Below are positions 9,417-19,358 of a stretch of DNA of 64,000 nt, one piece after another. Positions within the stretch are counted from its first letter, which is position 1; every line of letters begins with the position of its first letter. Made by a program: the position numbers and the translations under genes. The notes beneath the pieces are model-generated. The model searched no databases and was not told the origin of the DNA. It saw only the letters and a list, made by a program, of their open reading frames with translations. The DNA lies in assembly GCF_018919265.1 (NCBI RefSeq), contig NZ_JAHLQO010000006.1:1-64000 (forward strand), in the 5' to 3' direction. Origin of the DNA: Peptoniphilus ovalis. GTDB taxonomy: Bacteria; Bacillota; Clostridia; Tissierellales; Peptoniphilaceae.

Positions 9417-9445
9417 TTGACAAAAAGGAAAAACTAAAGTATTAT
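9417..9445 (+). promoter_or_regulatory. Sigma-A promoter of the hrcA operon
   Basis: TTGACA (9417-9422), 17-bp spacer, TATTAT (9440-9445). It ends 10 bases before the CIRCE operator. Confidence 0.85.
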
Positions 9446-9454
9446 ATAACTATG

Positions 9455-9481
9455 TTAGCACTCGATGTGTATGAGTGCTAA
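9455..9481 (+). promoter_or_regulatory. CIRCE operator (HrcA binding site)
   Basis: TTAGCACTC (9455-9463), 9-base spacer, GAGTGCTAA (9473-9481): a perfect match to the established CIRCE consensus. It lies just after the -10 box and 15 bases before hrcA, so HrcA represses its own operon. Confidence 0.98.
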
Positions 9482-9496
9482 TAAAAGGAGGGGATT

Positions 9497-10519
9497 ATGG
9501 ATATAAGAAAAATAAATATTTTAAGAGCCATAATTGAGGCATATATTGATATGCCTACTCCCGTAGGGTCAAGAACTCTTTCTAAGGATTATGACCTTGG
9601 AGTTAGTTCGGCAACTATAAGAAATGAAATGGCGGATCTAGAAGATCTTGGTTTTTTAAATAAACCTCATCAATCTGCCGGAAGGATACCTTCAGATAAG
9701 GCTTATAGATTTTATGTAGATGAAATTTATGAAAACTTTGGAAGCTTCGAAGATAAACTCACTTCTAAAAAATTAAAAGATGAGATTTTAAGAAGTGCAA
9801 ATAATCACGAAGAATTTTATAAAAAGACAGTTTCACTACTAGCTGATATAAGTAATTGCACGGCATATCTTGTTGCACCAGAAAGAAATGACACAGAGAT
9901 TAAGAGAATTGTCCTTGTCAAGTTGACAGAAAAGGAAGCACTTCTCGTACTAATCGGCAATAAAGGTGTGCTTGAGAGATACACTCTTGAAATTGAAGGA
10001 TTAAACGATGAAGATATTTATTACATCGAGGATAGGTTAAACGAAAAAATCACAGGCATTGACTTTAACAAGATTAAGTCTTTAAAGATTTCACTTTCAG
10101 ATGATTATGTGAAACATGCGAGATTTATTTCAAATATTATTAAGCTTGCCAGTGGATTTAATAAAAAAGTTTCATCAGTTGAAATTTATTACGATGGACT
10201 GACAAATATTTTAAACTTCGATGAATATAAAGATCTTGAAAAAGCTAGAGAATTTATGAATTTAGTAGAAGATAAAGACAGTTTGTTTGAAATCTTACAC
10301 GAAAATAACTTTTCAAGAGATATTGAAGTAGTTATTGGGGAAGAAAATAGTGCAAGTTTAATGAAAGAGAACACTATTATAAGAGCCAATTTCAATTTAA
10401 GCAATGATACTTTTGGTAGCATTGGAATTATTGGTCCTGTGAGAATTGATTATTCAAGACTGTTTAAATTATTGAAGGTGTTTAGAGATGCAGTTACAAA
10501 TGGATTAAGAGAAATGTGA
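9497..10519 (+). CDS. hrcA: Heat-inducible transcription repressor HrcA
   Basis: 340 residues. The N-terminal winged helix contains PVGSRTLSKDYDLGVSSATIRNEM and the family motif PHQSAGRIPSDKAYRFYVD. The GAF-like dimerisation domain ends with GPVRIDYSR. HrcA binds CIRCE and is kept active by GroEL. It is the first gene of hrcA-grpE-dnaK with CIRCE directly upstream, so it is autoregulated. A GGAGG lies 8 bases before the ATG. Confidence 0.97.
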   Translation: MDIRKINILRAIIEAYIDMPTPVGSRTLSKDYDLGVSSATIRNEMADLEDLGFLNKPHQSAGRIPSDKAYRFYVDEIYENFGSFEDKLTSKKLKDEILRSANNHEEFYKKTVSLLADISNCTAYLVAPERNDTEIKRIVLVKLTEKEALLVLIGNKGVLERYTLEIEGLNDEDIYYIEDRLNEKITGIDFNKIKSLKISLSDDYVKHARFISNIIKLASGFNKKVSSVEIYYDGLTNILNFDEYKDLEKAREFMNLVEDKDSLFEILHENNFSRDIEVVIGEENSASLMKENTIIRANFNLSNDTFGSIGIIGPVRIDYSRLFKLLKVFRDAVTNGLREM

Positions 10520-10528
10520 GGGAGTTAG

Positions 10529-11077
10529 ATGACGGATAAAGATAAATTAAAAAATGAAGATTTGAAAGATGATCAAAATGAAAATATAGATGAAATTGAA
10601 GATAATATAGATGAAAGTACAAATAATGATGAGAATATAGAAGAATCTGAAAACTCAGATGACAAGTATTCTAATCTTATGGATAAATTTATGAGACTTC
10701 AAGCAGACTTTACTAACTTTAAAAGAAGAACAGAAAAAGAAAAGTCTGAATATGTTGAACTTGGAGTTAAAAAAGTTGTAAATGATCTTCTTCCAGTGAT
10801 GGATAATTTTGAGAGAGCACTTGATTCTCTCAACAAAGAAGATGCAGCTTATGAAGGAATTGAGATGATTAAAAATCAACTCAAAGATGTATTAAAAAAA
10901 GAAGGAATCGTAGAAATGGAAGCACTTGGAGTTGAATTTGACCCAATGCTACACCACGCAGTACTCACTGAAGAAAGTGATGAATATGATTCTGGATATG
11001 TAATTGAAGTACTGCAAAAAGGATATTTAATCGACGATAAGACACTTAGACCAGCAATGGTTAAGGTTTCACAATAA
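10529..11077 (+). CDS. grpE: Nucleotide exchange factor GrpE
   Basis: 182 residues. A long acidic N-terminal tail (about 1-45, rich in Asp, Glu and Asn) precedes the coiled coil. The GrpE core follows (LQADFTNFKRRTEKE, VVNDLLPVMDNFERAL) and then the beta domain (DPMLHHAV, GYLIDDKTLRPAMVKVSQ). It releases ADP from DnaK. It sits 9 bases after hrcA in the CIRCE-controlled operon. Confidence 0.97.
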   Translation: MTDKDKLKNEDLKDDQNENIDEIEDNIDESTNNDENIEESENSDDKYSNLMDKFMRLQADFTNFKRRTEKEKSEYVELGVKKVVNDLLPVMDNFERALDSLNKEDAAYEGIEMIKNQLKDVLKKEGIVEMEALGVEFDPMLHHAVLTEESDEYDSGYVIEVLQKGYLIDDKTLRPAMVKVSQ

Positions 11078-11098
11078 GTGATATAGGGGGATAATATA

Positions 11099-12922
11099 AT
11101 GGGAAAAATAATTGGTATTGATTTAGGAACTACAAACTCAGCAGTTGCAGTTATGGAAGGTGGAGATTCTGTAATAATTCCAAACATTGAAGGTAACAGA
11201 ACAACTCCTTCAGTAGTAGCTTTTACTAAAGATGGTGAAAGATTAGTTGGAGAAACTGCAAAAAGACAAGCTATAACTAATCCAGACAGAACTATTCAAT
11301 CTATTAAAAGACATATGGGTTCTGACTATTCAATTGATATAGATGGTAAAAAATACACTCCACAAGATATTTCAGCTATGATTTTACAAAAATTAAAATC
11401 AGATGCAGAATCTTATCTTGGAGAAAAAATTACAGAAGCTGTAATTACAGTACCTGCTTACTTTACAGATGCTCAAAGACAAGCAACAAAAGACGCAGGA
11501 AGAATTGCAGGACTTGATGTAAAGAGAATCGTAAACGAACCAACAGCAGCAGCTCTTGCTTATGGTGAAGACAAAGACACTGAAGCTCAAACTGTAATGG
11601 TTTACGACCTTGGTGGTGGTACATTCGATGTTTCCATACTAGAACTTTCTGATGGAGTATTCGAAGTACACGCAACTCGTGGTAACAACAAACTTGGTGG
11701 AGATGACTTCGACAATAGACTTATAGATTATATTGCTGAAGAATTCAAAAAAGAAAATGGAATTGACCTTAAAGCTGACAAGATGAGTCTTCAAAGACTT
11801 AAAGAAGCAGCAGAAAAAGCTAAGAAGGAACTTTCTTCTACAATGAGCACAAATATCAACCTTCCATTTATCACAGCTTCACAAGCAGGTCCACTTCACT
11901 TAAATATGGACATCACTCGTGCTAAGTTTGATGAACTTACTAATGATTTAGTAAAAATGACTGAAGGACCAGTTAAAGATGCTTTAAAAGATGCAGGACT
12001 TTCAGCAAATGAAATAGACAAAGTTTTACTTGTAGGTGGTTCAACAAGAATTCCAGCAGTTCAAGAATGTATCAAAAAATTAACTGGAAAAGAACCACAA
12101 AAAGATATTAACCCAGATGAATGTGTTGCTCTTGGTGCAGCTATTCAAGGTGGAGTACTTTCAGGAGATGTTAAAGACTTACTTCTTCTTGATGTAACAC
12201 CTCTTTCTCTAGGAATTGAAACAATGGGTAATATTACAACAAGACTTATCGAAAGAAATACAACTATTCCTACTAAGAAGTCACAAACTTTTACAACTGC
12301 AGCAGACAATCAAACTTCTGTAGAAATTCACGTACTTCAAGGTGAAAGACAAATGGCTAAGGACAATGTAACTCTTGGAAGATTTACTCTTGATGGAATT
12401 GCACCAGCAAGAAGAGGAGTTCCTCAAATCGAAGTTACATTTGATATAGATGCAAATGGTATTGTAAATGTAAGTGCTAAAGATCTTGGAACAGGTAAGG
12501 AACAACATATTACAATTACATCTTCTACTAACTTAAACGAAGAAGAAATTGAAAAGAAAGTAAAAGAAGCAGAAATGTATGCTCAAGAAGATGCTAAGAA
12601 AAAAGAATTAATCGAAGCTAAAAACAATGCTGACTCAATCACTTATCAAGCAGAAAACACTTTAAAAGATGTTGAAGGTAAAATTTCTGATGATGACAAG
12701 GCAAAAATTGAAGAAGCTATTAAGAATTTAAATGAAGTTAAAGAATCAGATGATGTTGAAGCAATTAAAGCAAAAACTGAAGAATTAACTCAAGCTTTCT
12801 ATAAAGTATCTGAACAAATCTATAAAGATTCTGGTGCAGCTGGAGCTGAAGGAAATGCTGGGGCACAAGATGATGATGTAGTAGATGCAGATTATGAAGT
12901 TGTAGACGATGATGAAGAATAA
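11099..12922 (+). CDS. dnaK: Chaperone DnaK (Hsp70)
   Basis: 607 residues, full length. It opens [18 protein letters not shown] and contains [12 protein letters not shown] and [12 protein letters not shown] in the ATPase domain. The substrate-binding domain follows ([13 protein letters not shown]) and the lid, ending in an acidic tail with [12 protein letters not shown]. It folds client proteins with DnaJ and GrpE. It is the third gene of the HrcA regulon, and a terminator follows it, so dnaJ lies outside that transcript or is reached by read-through. Confidence 0.98.
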   Translation: MGKIIGIDLGTTNSAVAVMEGGDSVIIPNIEGNRTTPSVVAFTKDGERLVGETAKRQAITNPDRTIQSIKRHMGSDYSIDIDGKKYTPQDISAMILQKLKSDAESYLGEKITEAVITVPAYFTDAQRQATKDAGRIAGLDVKRIVNEPTAAALAYGEDKDTEAQTVMVYDLGGGTFDVSILELSDGVFEVHATRGNNKLGGDDFDNRLIDYIAEEFKKENGIDLKADKMSLQRLKEAAEKAKKELSSTMSTNINLPFITASQAGPLHLNMDITRAKFDELTNDLVKMTEGPVKDALKDAGLSANEIDKVLLVGGSTRIPAVQECIKKLTGKEPQKDINPDECVALGAAIQGGVLSGDVKDLLLLDVTPLSLGIETMGNITTRLIERNTTIPTKKSQTFTTAADNQTSVEIHVLQGERQMAKDNVTLGRFTLDGIAPARRGVPQIEVTFDIDANGIVNVSAKDLGTGKEQHITITSSTNLNEEEIEKKVKEAEMYAQEDAKKKELIEAKNNADSITYQAENTLKDVEGKISDDDKAKIEEAIKNLNEVKESDDVEAIKAKTEELTQAFYKVSEQIYKDSGAAGAEGNAGAQDDDVVDADYEVVDDDEE

Positions 12923-12938
12923 TTAACTGAATAAAGAA

Positions 12939-12967
12939 GTTGCAGGGGAGACTCTGCAACTTTTTTT
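12939..12967 (+). terminator. Terminator after dnaK
   Basis: GTTGCAG (12939-12945) pairs with CTGCAAC (12954-12960), followed by seven T. Confidence 0.9.
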
Positions 12968-13026
12968 AAATTACCCTTTATTTTTCTAATGATTTATATT
13001 AGAATGTAAACTTATTGAGGTGGAAG

Positions 13027-14157
13027 ATGAGAAATTTTTACGAAATTCTTGAGGTTGATAAAAATGCCAACAAAGAAGATCTTAAAAAATCCTACAAAAA
13101 ACTTGCTAAAAAGTATCATCCTGATTTAAATCCTGGAGATACAGAGGCCGAAGCAAAGTTTAAAGAAATTTCCTATGCTTATGAAGTTCTATCAGATGAT
13201 GAAAAGAGACAAATCTATGATGTCTATGGCGAAGAGGGACTTAATGGAAATATGGGAGCTGGCGGCAGCGGTTTTGGTGGATTTTCTGATATATTTGACG
13301 ACATATTTGATATATTTGGAGGCGGAAGATCTTCTTCTAGATATGAATATGCCAATAGAAAAGATATGCCAAAGAAAGGACCAGATTCTAGAGTTGATAT
13401 AACGCTTGATTTCTTTGAAGCAATTTTTGGATGCGAAAAAGAAATTTCAGTTAAAGTAAACGAAGAATGTGGTCATTGTCATGGCGAAAAGACAGAACCT
13501 GGCACAGAGAAACACACTTGTGAAAAATGTCACGGAACTGGTCAAATGACAACTGAACAAAACACTCCTTTTGGTAGATTTGTAAGAACTACTGTCTGCG
13601 ATGAATGTAATGGCAGTGGAGAAAAAATTGAAACTCCTTGCAAGAAATGTAATGGAAAGGGAAAAGTTTCTAGAAGAAAGAAGATAAAAGTTAACATCCC
13701 TAAGGGAGTTGACACTGGAAATATTATTTCTTTAACAGGACAAGGTTCAGTTGGAGAAAATGGCGGACCAAATGGAGATGTCTTTGTATACATTAGAGTT
13801 CGTTCAGATGCAGTATTTAAAAGAGAAGGATCAGATATTTATTTAAATATTCCTATTTCTTACCCAGATGCAGTTCTTGGAGCAAAAATAAAAGTTCCAA
13901 CTTTAGAAAAGCTTGTGGACTATGACATTCCCAAGGGAACAGAAGGCGGAACAGTATTTAGACTCAAAGGAGAAGGCGTGCCAATTCTAAATAGAGAAAA
14001 GCAAAGAGGAGACCTATTCTTTAAGGTAAATATTATAATTCCTAAAAATGTATCTGATGAGCAAAGAAAGCTTCTAGAAGAGTTAAGAGATAGAGAGCCA
14101 GAAGTTGCTGAAAATAAAAAATCATTTTTAGACAAATTAAAAGACTTATTTGATTAA
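13027..14157 (+). CDS. dnaJ: Chaperone DnaJ (Hsp40)
   Basis: 376 residues. J domain with YHPDL (HPD motif), a Gly/Phe-rich linker ([19 protein letters not shown]), four zinc repeats ([32 protein letters not shown]) and the C-terminal peptide-binding domain. The first repeat ends in Lys where Gly is usual. The start is the ATG at 13027, placed after GAGGTGG; a TTG at 13015 lies within that site. It stimulates DnaK ATPase. A terminator separates it from dnaK, and no CIRCE is seen in the 100-base gap. Confidence 0.96.
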   Translation: MRNFYEILEVDKNANKEDLKKSYKKLAKKYHPDLNPGDTEAEAKFKEISYAYEVLSDDEKRQIYDVYGEEGLNGNMGAGGSGFGGFSDIFDDIFDIFGGGRSSSRYEYANRKDMPKKGPDSRVDITLDFFEAIFGCEKEISVKVNEECGHCHGEKTEPGTEKHTCEKCHGTGQMTTEQNTPFGRFVRTTVCDECNGSGEKIETPCKKCNGKGKVSRRKKIKVNIPKGVDTGNIISLTGQGSVGENGGPNGDVFVYIRVRSDAVFKREGSDIYLNIPISYPDAVLGAKIKVPTLEKLVDYDIPKGTEGGTVFRLKGEGVPILNREKQRGDLFFKVNIIIPKNVSDEQRKLLEELRDREPEVAENKKSFLDKLKDLFD

Positions 14158-14182
14158 TGCGAATCACAGGGTTCGCATTTTT
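14157..14182 (+). terminator. Terminator of dnaJ
   Basis: ATGCGAA (14157-14163) pairs with TTCGCAT (14172-14178) and a T-run follows. The stem begins at the last base of the dnaJ stop codon. Confidence 0.85.
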
Positions 14183-14240
14183 AAATGCTTTTTAATTGTA
14201 TTAAATTTTCCTATAATATATAATTTAAAAAGGTGATTAG

Positions 14241-15149
14241 ATGAAATACATTGAATTTAGCATAGATACGAAAACTAAAAATAGAGATATAATTACGGGA
14301 ATTCTTTTTGACTACAATATTTTTACTGTAGAAGAAATTTCAAAAGATATTGTCAATGAATTAAATCAAGATGAAAAGGACTGGGACTTTATTGATTATC
14401 CTCTTACAAAAACTGGAGATGGAGAATTAATTTTAAAAATTTATCCAGAAAGTATTGAGCAAGCAGATGAGATTAAAGAAAAACTTGAATCAAAAAATCT
14501 TGGCAAATGCGAGTTTATTGAAAAAGATGACGAAGACTGGGCAAATAATTGGAAGAAATATTATAAGCCACTTGAAATTGGAGAAAAAATTGCAATAATT
14601 CCTGAGTGGGAAGATTACGAAAATAAAGAAAACAGATTTGAAATCAAAATAAATCCAGGAATGGCCTTTGGAACTGGAACTCACGAGTCAACTTATATGT
14701 GCATAGAAATGCTTGAAAAATATGTAAAAGATGGCGATAGAATTTTTGATATAGGTTGCGGATCAGGTATACTTGCAATAGCTGCACTAAAACTTGGAGC
14801 AGAACATGCCCTTGCAGTTGATATTGACGAGAAATGCATATCTGCAAGTCACGAAAATGCTTATCTTAATAATCTTTCAGATAAAATAGAAATCAAAAAG
14901 GGAAATCTTTTAGATGTAGTTACAGGTCATGCAGATTTAATTGTTTCAAATATAATTGCAGAAATTATCGTTGATGAAATTAAAAATCTTAAGAATCATA
15001 TGGATAAAGGTGGAATTTTTATCACTTCTGGAATTATTAAAGAAAGAAGAGATATGGTAATTGATGCTCTTAAAGAAAATGGGTTTGAAATAATCGATGA
15101 AACAGATAAAAATAATTGGGTTGCAATTGTAGGAAGATTAAATGTATAG
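14241..15149 (+). CDS. prmA: Ribosomal protein L11 methyltransferase
   Basis: 302 residues. The SAM-binding fold has the family motifs NPGMAFGTGTHEST, FDIGCGSGILAIAALKLGA, DIDEKCI and DLIVSNIIAEII. PrmA trimethylates ribosomal protein L11. It follows dnaJ as in many Bacillota and overlaps rsmE by 8 bases. A TATAAT at 14212-14217 may be its -10 box, with no good -35 hexamer. Confidence 0.95.
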   Translation: MKYIEFSIDTKTKNRDIITGILFDYNIFTVEEISKDIVNELNQDEKDWDFIDYPLTKTGDGELILKIYPESIEQADEIKEKLESKNLGKCEFIEKDDEDWANNWKKYYKPLEIGEKIAIIPEWEDYENKENRFEIKINPGMAFGTGTHESTYMCIEMLEKYVKDGDRIFDIGCGSGILAIAALKLGAEHALAVDIDEKCISASHENAYLNNLSDKIEIKKGNLLDVVTGHADLIVSNIIAEIIVDEIKNLKNHMDKGGIFITSGIIKERRDMVIDALKENGFEIIDETDKNNWVAIVGRLNV

Positions 15150-15831
15150 ATTTTTTGAAGATAGAAATTTTGATGATAACTTAGATTTAAAAAAAGAAAC
15201 ACTTCATCATCTTAAAAATGTAATAAGAATTGAAGATGGGGAAAATTTCCAAGTTGTCTTTAATGATGGAATTTATAATTTAGCCTATAAAGAGGGAGAA
15301 TTAAATTTAATTTCAAAAGTAGAAGAAGAAAATGAATCTAAGGTCAATCTAACGCTTTTCTTTGGACTTTTAAAATCAAGCAAGGCTGAAGATGTGCTAA
15401 AACACACAACAGAAATTGGAGTTACAAATTTTTATCCAGTTTTAATGGACCGTTCAATTTCAGATATTTCTAAAAAAATGGAAAAGAAAATAGACAGATA
15501 CCAAAAAATTGTGGAATCAGCTGCAAAACAATCTAGAAGAGATATAATTCCAGTTGTTCACAATATGATTAAAACTGAAGACATTTTAAATTTTAATGGA
15601 GATTTAGTGCTTTGCTACGAAGATGAAGAAACTTTAAATCTTTCAGAAATTCTTCCAAAACTTACAAATAATATTGGTCTTATAATTGGACCTGAGGGCG
15701 GAATATCCGAAAGAGAAATAAATTTATTAAAAGAGGCCTATAAAGTGAGCCTTGGCAAGCGAATTTTAAGAGCAGAAACTGCATCAATAGCAGCAAGCTT
15801 TTACATTATACATGGAAAGGAGAGTGAATAA
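15142..15831 (+). CDS. rsmE: 16S rRNA m3U1498 methyltransferase RsmE
   Basis: 229 residues. It starts MYRFFEDRNF with HHLKNVIRI and ends with the SPOUT-fold motifs GLIIGPEGGISEREI, LGKRILRAETA and ASFY. It methylates N3 of U1498 in 16S rRNA. Overlap with prmA (8 bases) and with mtaB (one shared base, TAATG) indicates translational coupling. Confidence 0.95.
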   Translation: MYRFFEDRNFDDNLDLKKETLHHLKNVIRIEDGENFQVVFNDGIYNLAYKEGELNLISKVEEENESKVNLTLFFGLLKSSKAEDVLKHTTEIGVTNFYPVLMDRSISDISKKMEKKIDRYQKIVESAAKQSRRDIIPVVHNMIKTEDILNFNGDLVLCYEDEETLNLSEILPKLTNNIGLIIGPEGGISEREINLLKEAYKVSLGKRILRAETASIAASFYIIHGKESE

Positions 15832-17123
15832 TGGAGAAGACTTTTTCAATTTTAACTCTTGGATGTAAAGTAAATCAGTACGAGTCAGAAGCTATGAGCG
15901 AGCTTTTTGAACAGAGAGGTTACAGACAAGTTGAAAATGAAGAATTTAGTGATGTTTATATCGTAAATACTTGCACAGTTACAAATTTATCAGATAGAAA
16001 ATCTAGACAGTTTATTAGAAAATCAAAGAGAATCAATCCAGATTCTGTACTTGCAGTTGTCGGCTGTTATTCACAAGTTAGCCCTGATGAAGTAAAAGAA
16101 ATCGAGGGAGTAGATGTTGTAATAGGTACAACTGACAGAGGAAGAATTGTAGATTTAATAGAAACTGCAAAAGAAGAAAATACAAAAATTAATATTGTAA
16201 AAGATTTAAGAAATGTAAGAGAATTTGCAAACACTACTAACTTTGATTCGAATAACAGAATTAGAGCTTACATGAAGGTGCAAGATGGATGCAATAGATT
16301 TTGCACTTATTGCATAATTCCCTTTGCAAGAGGCCCAATTAGATCTAGAACTATTGAAGATTCTGTAAGAGAAGCAGAAACACTTGCAAACAGTGGATTC
16401 AAAGAAATTGTATTAACAGGTATTCACATTGGCTCCTTTGGTTTTGATTTAGGAAAAGAAAGACTAATTGATTTGATTGAAAAAATTGCTGAAGTTGACG
16501 GCATTGAGAGGATAAGACTTTCATCAGTTGAGCCAAATATTATCACAGAAGAGTTTATGCAGAGAGCTCTTGCTACTAAAAAGCTCTGCGACCACTTCCA
16601 CTTATCATTACAAAGCGGGTCAAATAATATTTTAAAGGCAATGAATAGAAGATACACTCGAGAAGAATATATTGAAAAGACTGACATAATTAAAAAATAC
16701 ATGCCAAATGCAGGACTTACAACTGATATAATCGTAGGATTTCCTGGAGAAACTGAAGAAGATTTCATGGGTTCAATGAACATTGTAGAAGAAGTTGGAT
16801 TTTCAAGAATACACGTTTTTAAATATTCTAAGAGAAAAAATACCAAAGCAGCAATTATGGAAAATCAAATTGACGGAAATGTCAAAAAAGATAGATCTGA
16901 AAGACTTATAGCTCAAGGTGAGAAGTACAGAAAAATTTTCTTAGAGGAAAATCTAAACAAACCACAAGAAGTTCTATTTGAAGAAGAACATGGCGAGGAT
17001 TATCACGGATATACTACAAATTATATCAAGATAAAGACAAAATCAGATATTGACTTAAAAAATCAAATCAAAAATGTTAAAATAATAGATACAGAAGAAG
17101 TTGCAGATTGTGAGATTTTATAA
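15831..17123 (+). CDS. mtaB: tRNA t6A37 methylthiotransferase MtaB
   Basis: 430 residues. The N-terminal UPF0004 domain carries cluster cysteines in LGCKVNQYESE, NTCTVTNLSDRKSRQ and VVGCYSQ. The radical-SAM motif is CNRFCTYCIIPFARG, and a TRAM-like end follows. It adds the methylthio group of ms2t6A37 in tRNA-Lys. The LGCKVNQ motif distinguishes MtaB from MiaB and RimO. It is coupled to rsmE through a shared TAATG. Confidence 0.94.
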   Translation: MEKTFSILTLGCKVNQYESEAMSELFEQRGYRQVENEEFSDVYIVNTCTVTNLSDRKSRQFIRKSKRINPDSVLAVVGCYSQVSPDEVKEIEGVDVVIGTTDRGRIVDLIETAKEENTKINIVKDLRNVREFANTTNFDSNNRIRAYMKVQDGCNRFCTYCIIPFARGPIRSRTIEDSVREAETLANSGFKEIVLTGIHIGSFGFDLGKERLIDLIEKIAEVDGIERIRLSSVEPNIITEEFMQRALATKKLCDHFHLSLQSGSNNILKAMNRRYTREEYIEKTDIIKKYMPNAGLTTDIIVGFPGETEEDFMGSMNIVEEVGFSRIHVFKYSKRKNTKAAIMENQIDGNVKKDRSERLIAQGEKYRKIFLEENLNKPQEVLFEEEHGEDYHGYTTNYIKIKTKSDIDLKNQIKNVKIIDTEEVADCEIL

Positions 17124-17132
17124 GGAGGAAAT

Positions 17133-17471
17133 ATGGATTGTCTATTTTGTAAAATCATTGCAGGAGAAATTCCTTCAGAAAAACTTTACGAAGACGAACT
17201 TGTCTATGTATTTAAAGATATTAATCCAGAGGCACCAGTTCACTTTCTTGTAATTCCTAAAGAGCATATAAATTCAACTGATGAACTTGATGAAGCTCAC
17301 AAGGAATTAGTGGGACATGTCTTCTTAGTTGCAAAAAAAGTTGCACATGATGAGGGGCTAACTAATGGATATAGAATAGTTAATAACTGCAAAGAAGATG
17401 GCGGACAAACTGTAAATCACCTTCACTTCCATGTACTTGGAGGAAGAAGTATGCAGTGGCCACCAGGCTGA
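17133..17471 (+). CDS. hinT: HIT-family nucleotide hydrolase (HinT-like)
   Basis: 112 residues. It opens CLFCKIIAGEIPS and contains HFLVIPKEHI and the histidine triad VNHLHFHVLGGR. HinT proteins hydrolyse AMP- or lysyl-AMP-type phosphoramidates. It starts 9 bases after mtaB with an AGGAGG site and is the last gene before a long non-coding gap. Confidence 0.95.
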   Translation: MDCLFCKIIAGEIPSEKLYEDELVYVFKDINPEAPVHFLVIPKEHINSTDELDEAHKELVGHVFLVAKKVAHDEGLTNGYRIVNNCKEDGGQTVNHLHFHVLGGRSMQWPPG

Positions 17472-17480
17472 TAACTATAT

Positions 17481-17524
17481 TGGAGGGGCTTTAGGACGTA
17501 GCGAGCGTCCTTAGCCCCTCCAAA
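17481..17524. repeat. Long hairpin after hinT
   Basis: TTGGAGGGGCT (17481-17491) pairs with AGCCCCTCCAA (17514-17524), and the inner AGGACG (17494-17499) pairs with CGTCCT (17507-17512). It is GC-rich in an AT-rich genome and has no T-run, so it may be a REP-like unit or an RNA 3' end. Confidence 0.8.
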
Positions 17525-17759
17525 CCACCCCAGAACACCTTGACGCTGCTGATTGTCCAAAAATATTGCCCTTACTAAATTTTCAAAACTCGCTTCGCTC
17601 AAACAAGTTGAAAATTTTTAATGCAAGAACAATATTTTGCTTATCTTATACAAAATTGCAAAATTTAGAATTTTTGTCAGGCGTAATTTAATGGATTAAT
17701 TTTTATAAAATGTTTTAATATAATTATTTAAATTAATTTCAAAAATATTTAATTTTGAG

Positions 17760-17788
17760 TTCTCTTTATTAATTAAAGAGAATTTTTT
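17760..17788 (+). terminator. Terminator-like stem upstream of rpsU
   Basis: TTCTCTTTA (17760-17768) pairs with TAAAGAGAA (17774-17782), followed by six T. Confidence 0.7.
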
Positions 17789-17817
17789 AATTATTTTACA
17801 TAATAATAAATAAAATA

Positions 17818-17846
17818 TTGAGTTTTTGGGATTTATAGAGTATAAT
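17818..17846 (+). promoter_or_regulatory. Sigma-A promoter of rpsU-yqeY
   Basis: TTGAGT (17818-17823), 17-bp spacer, TATAAT (17841-17846). It gives a leader of about 45 bases containing two direct CGAGAGG copies, the second overlapping the ribosome site. Confidence 0.75.
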
Positions 17847-17897
17847 AAATTTAAATTGGCCGAGAGGCTACTCTTTTCTACGAGAGGAGGTTAAAAA

Positions 17898-18077
17898 ATG
17901 TCCGAAATCAGGGTTGGTGAAAATGAATCTCTAGACAATGCTCTTAAGAGATTTAAAAGACAATGTGCCACTAGTGGAGTTCTTAAAGAAGTAAGAAAAA
18001 GAGAACACTACGAAAAACCAAGCGTTAAGAGAAAGAAAAAATCTGAAGAGGCACGCAGAAAAAAACACAGATATTAA
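17898..18077 (+). CDS. rpsU: 30S ribosomal protein S21
   Basis: 59 residues, beginning [20 protein letters not shown] and ending in a basic tail (ARRKKHRY). This is the S21 pattern. S21 joins the small subunit late and contacts the mRNA exit region near the anti-Shine-Dalgarno. A GAGGAGG precedes the ATG by 7 bases. It is directly followed by yqeY, a conserved pairing in Bacillota. Confidence 0.96.
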   Translation: MSEIRVGENESLDNALKRFKRQCATSGVLKEVRKREHYEKPSVKRKKKSEEARRKKHRY

Positions 18078-18090
18078 AGAGGGTGTTCTT

Positions 18091-18534
18091 ATGTCTCTAA
18101 AAGAGAGACTTATGGCAGATCTTAAAACTGCTATGAAAAGTAAAGACAAACTTCAAAAAGATGTTATCACCATGGTTCGTGCAGCTATTAAACAAAAAGA
18201 AGTAGATGAACGAGTGGAACTTTCAGATAGCGATATTGAAAATATTATTTCAAAGCAACTTAAAGAAAAGAAATCATCAATTGAAGAATTTAAAAAGGGT
18301 AACAGAGATGATTTAGTAAAACAAACTGAAGATGAAATCGAAGTTTTATTAAAGTATTTACCTGAGCAATTATCTGATGATGAATTAAGAGAAATTATAA
18401 AAAATGTAATTGATGAAAATAATATAACATCTATGAAGGATATTGGTCTATTAATGAAAAATGTAATGCCTAAAATTAAAGGCAAAGCTGATGGCAACTC
18501 AGTAAACAAAATTGCAAAAGAATTATTAAATTAA
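18091..18534 (+). CDS. yqeY: GatB/YqeY domain protein
   Basis: 147 residues in the YqeY pattern (LKERLMADLKTAMKSKD, VRAAIKQKEVD, YLPEQLSDDEL, GKADGNSVNKIAKELL). The fold resembles the tRNA-binding tail of GatB, and its cellular role is not settled. It is co-transcribed with rpsU, 13 bases apart, and followed by a terminator. Confidence 0.93.
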   Translation: MSLKERLMADLKTAMKSKDKLQKDVITMVRAAIKQKEVDERVELSDSDIENIISKQLKEKKSSIEEFKKGNRDDLVKQTEDEIEVLLKYLPEQLSDDELREIIKNVIDENNITSMKDIGLLMKNVMPKIKGKADGNSVNKIAKELLN

Positions 18535-18540
18535 AAGATA

Positions 18541-18565
18541 AACCTAGGGAAACCTAGGTTTTTTT
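18541..18565 (+). terminator. Terminator of rpsU-yqeY
   Basis: AACCTAGG (18541-18548) pairs with CCTAGGTT (18553-18560), followed by T to 18565. Confidence 0.9.
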
Positions 18566-18624
18566 GCGTATAGGTTTCCTTTTCTGGGTAAAATATAAGT
18601 GAATAGAGTGGTAAGGAGGTAAAA

Positions 18625-19350
18625 TTGAAAAATTATAAAAAATTATTGACTATTTTAGCACTTTTCCTTCCAATTTTAGTTATAACTTTTGCCAAGGGAC
18701 AAGTTACAAACTCTCTTATAGAATTTTTCTCAAGAGATTATGTTTTTACAATTCTACTTGTAATTGCACTTGCAGGAGCTGTAATTGAAATTTTAACTCC
18801 AGGATTTGGACTTGGAGGGATTATCTCTCTTGTATCCTTTGGGATATTTTTCTGGGGAAATATTTTAATGGGCAATTCAAACTGGTATGCACTTATACTT
18901 TTTGTTGCAGGAATTCTACTTATAGGATTTGAGATAATAATTCCTGGATTTGGAATCTGCGGCATAAGCGGTATACTTGCAGTTGCAGCAGCTCTTATTA
19001 TAGCAATGGGAGATTTATACTTTGCGATATTTTCACTTGCAATAGCCATAGTGATTTCATTTATAATTGGATATTTCTTATTTAAAAAAGGTATCGATTC
19101 GGAGGTTGTAAACCGACTTAGACTTTTTACTACGACTAATACTGAACAAGGTTTTGTAAGTGTTCCAGAAGAAGAGATAAATATTGGCGATGAGCTAATT
19201 ACAAGCTCAGTTTTAAGACCTACGGGATTTGCTATTAATAATGGCAAAAAGATAGAAGTTATATCAGAATCAGGTTACATATCAAGCGATGAAAAAGTTG
19301 TTGTAACTAGATTAAGTGGACCTAGAATTTATGTTAAATCTACTAAATAG
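18625..19350 (+). CDS. NfeD-like membrane protein
   Basis: 241 residues. An N-terminal hydrophobic stretch, four or five membrane helices with the pattern [11 protein letters not shown] and [11 protein letters not shown], and a C-terminal OB-fold-like domain. The start is TTG at 18625 after AAGGAGG. NfeD proteins pair with flotillins in membrane microdomains, and floA follows 8 bases later, which supports the call. The N-terminal ClpP-like protease domain of long NfeD forms is absent, so this is the short type without proteolytic activity. Confidence 0.85.
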   Translation: MKNYKKLLTILALFLPILVITFAKGQVTNSLIEFFSRDYVFTILLVIALAGAVIEILTPGFGLGGIISLVSFGIFFWGNILMGNSNWYALILFVAGILLIGFEIIIPGFGICGISGILAVAAALIIAMGDLYFAIFSLAIAIVISFIIGYFLFKKGIDSEVVNRLRLFTTTNTEQGFVSVPEEEINIGDELITSSVLRPTGFAINNGKKIEVISESGYISSDEKVVVTRLSGPRIYVKSTK

Positions 19351-19358
19351 GAGGTTTT

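Larger units (their letters stand above)
17472..17817. other. Non-coding gap with nested inverted repeats
   Basis: No gene is seen in the 346 bases between hinT and the rpsU promoter. The gap holds a long GC-rich hairpin (17481-17524), a second inverted repeat (AAATTTTCAA at 17578-17587 with TTGAAAATTT at 17609-17618) and a terminator-like stem (17760-17788). Segments such as AAATATTGCCC and its near complement GAACAATATTTTGC suggest folding over about 150 bases. Confidence 0.7.

Noticed and set aside
11399-12508. Minus-strand frames inside dnaK
   Set aside because: Cys/Ser/Leu-rich shadows of dnaK codons with no ribosome sites.
17853-17890. rpsU leader as a ribosomal-protein autoregulatory RNA
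   Set aside because: I see direct CGAGAGG copies but no convincing stem that would form a known leader motif.
18153-19247. Long minus-strand frames opposite yqeY and nfeD (118 and 169 codons)
   Set aside because: The plus-strand genes are well-known families with good ribosome sites. The opposite frames have no family features.
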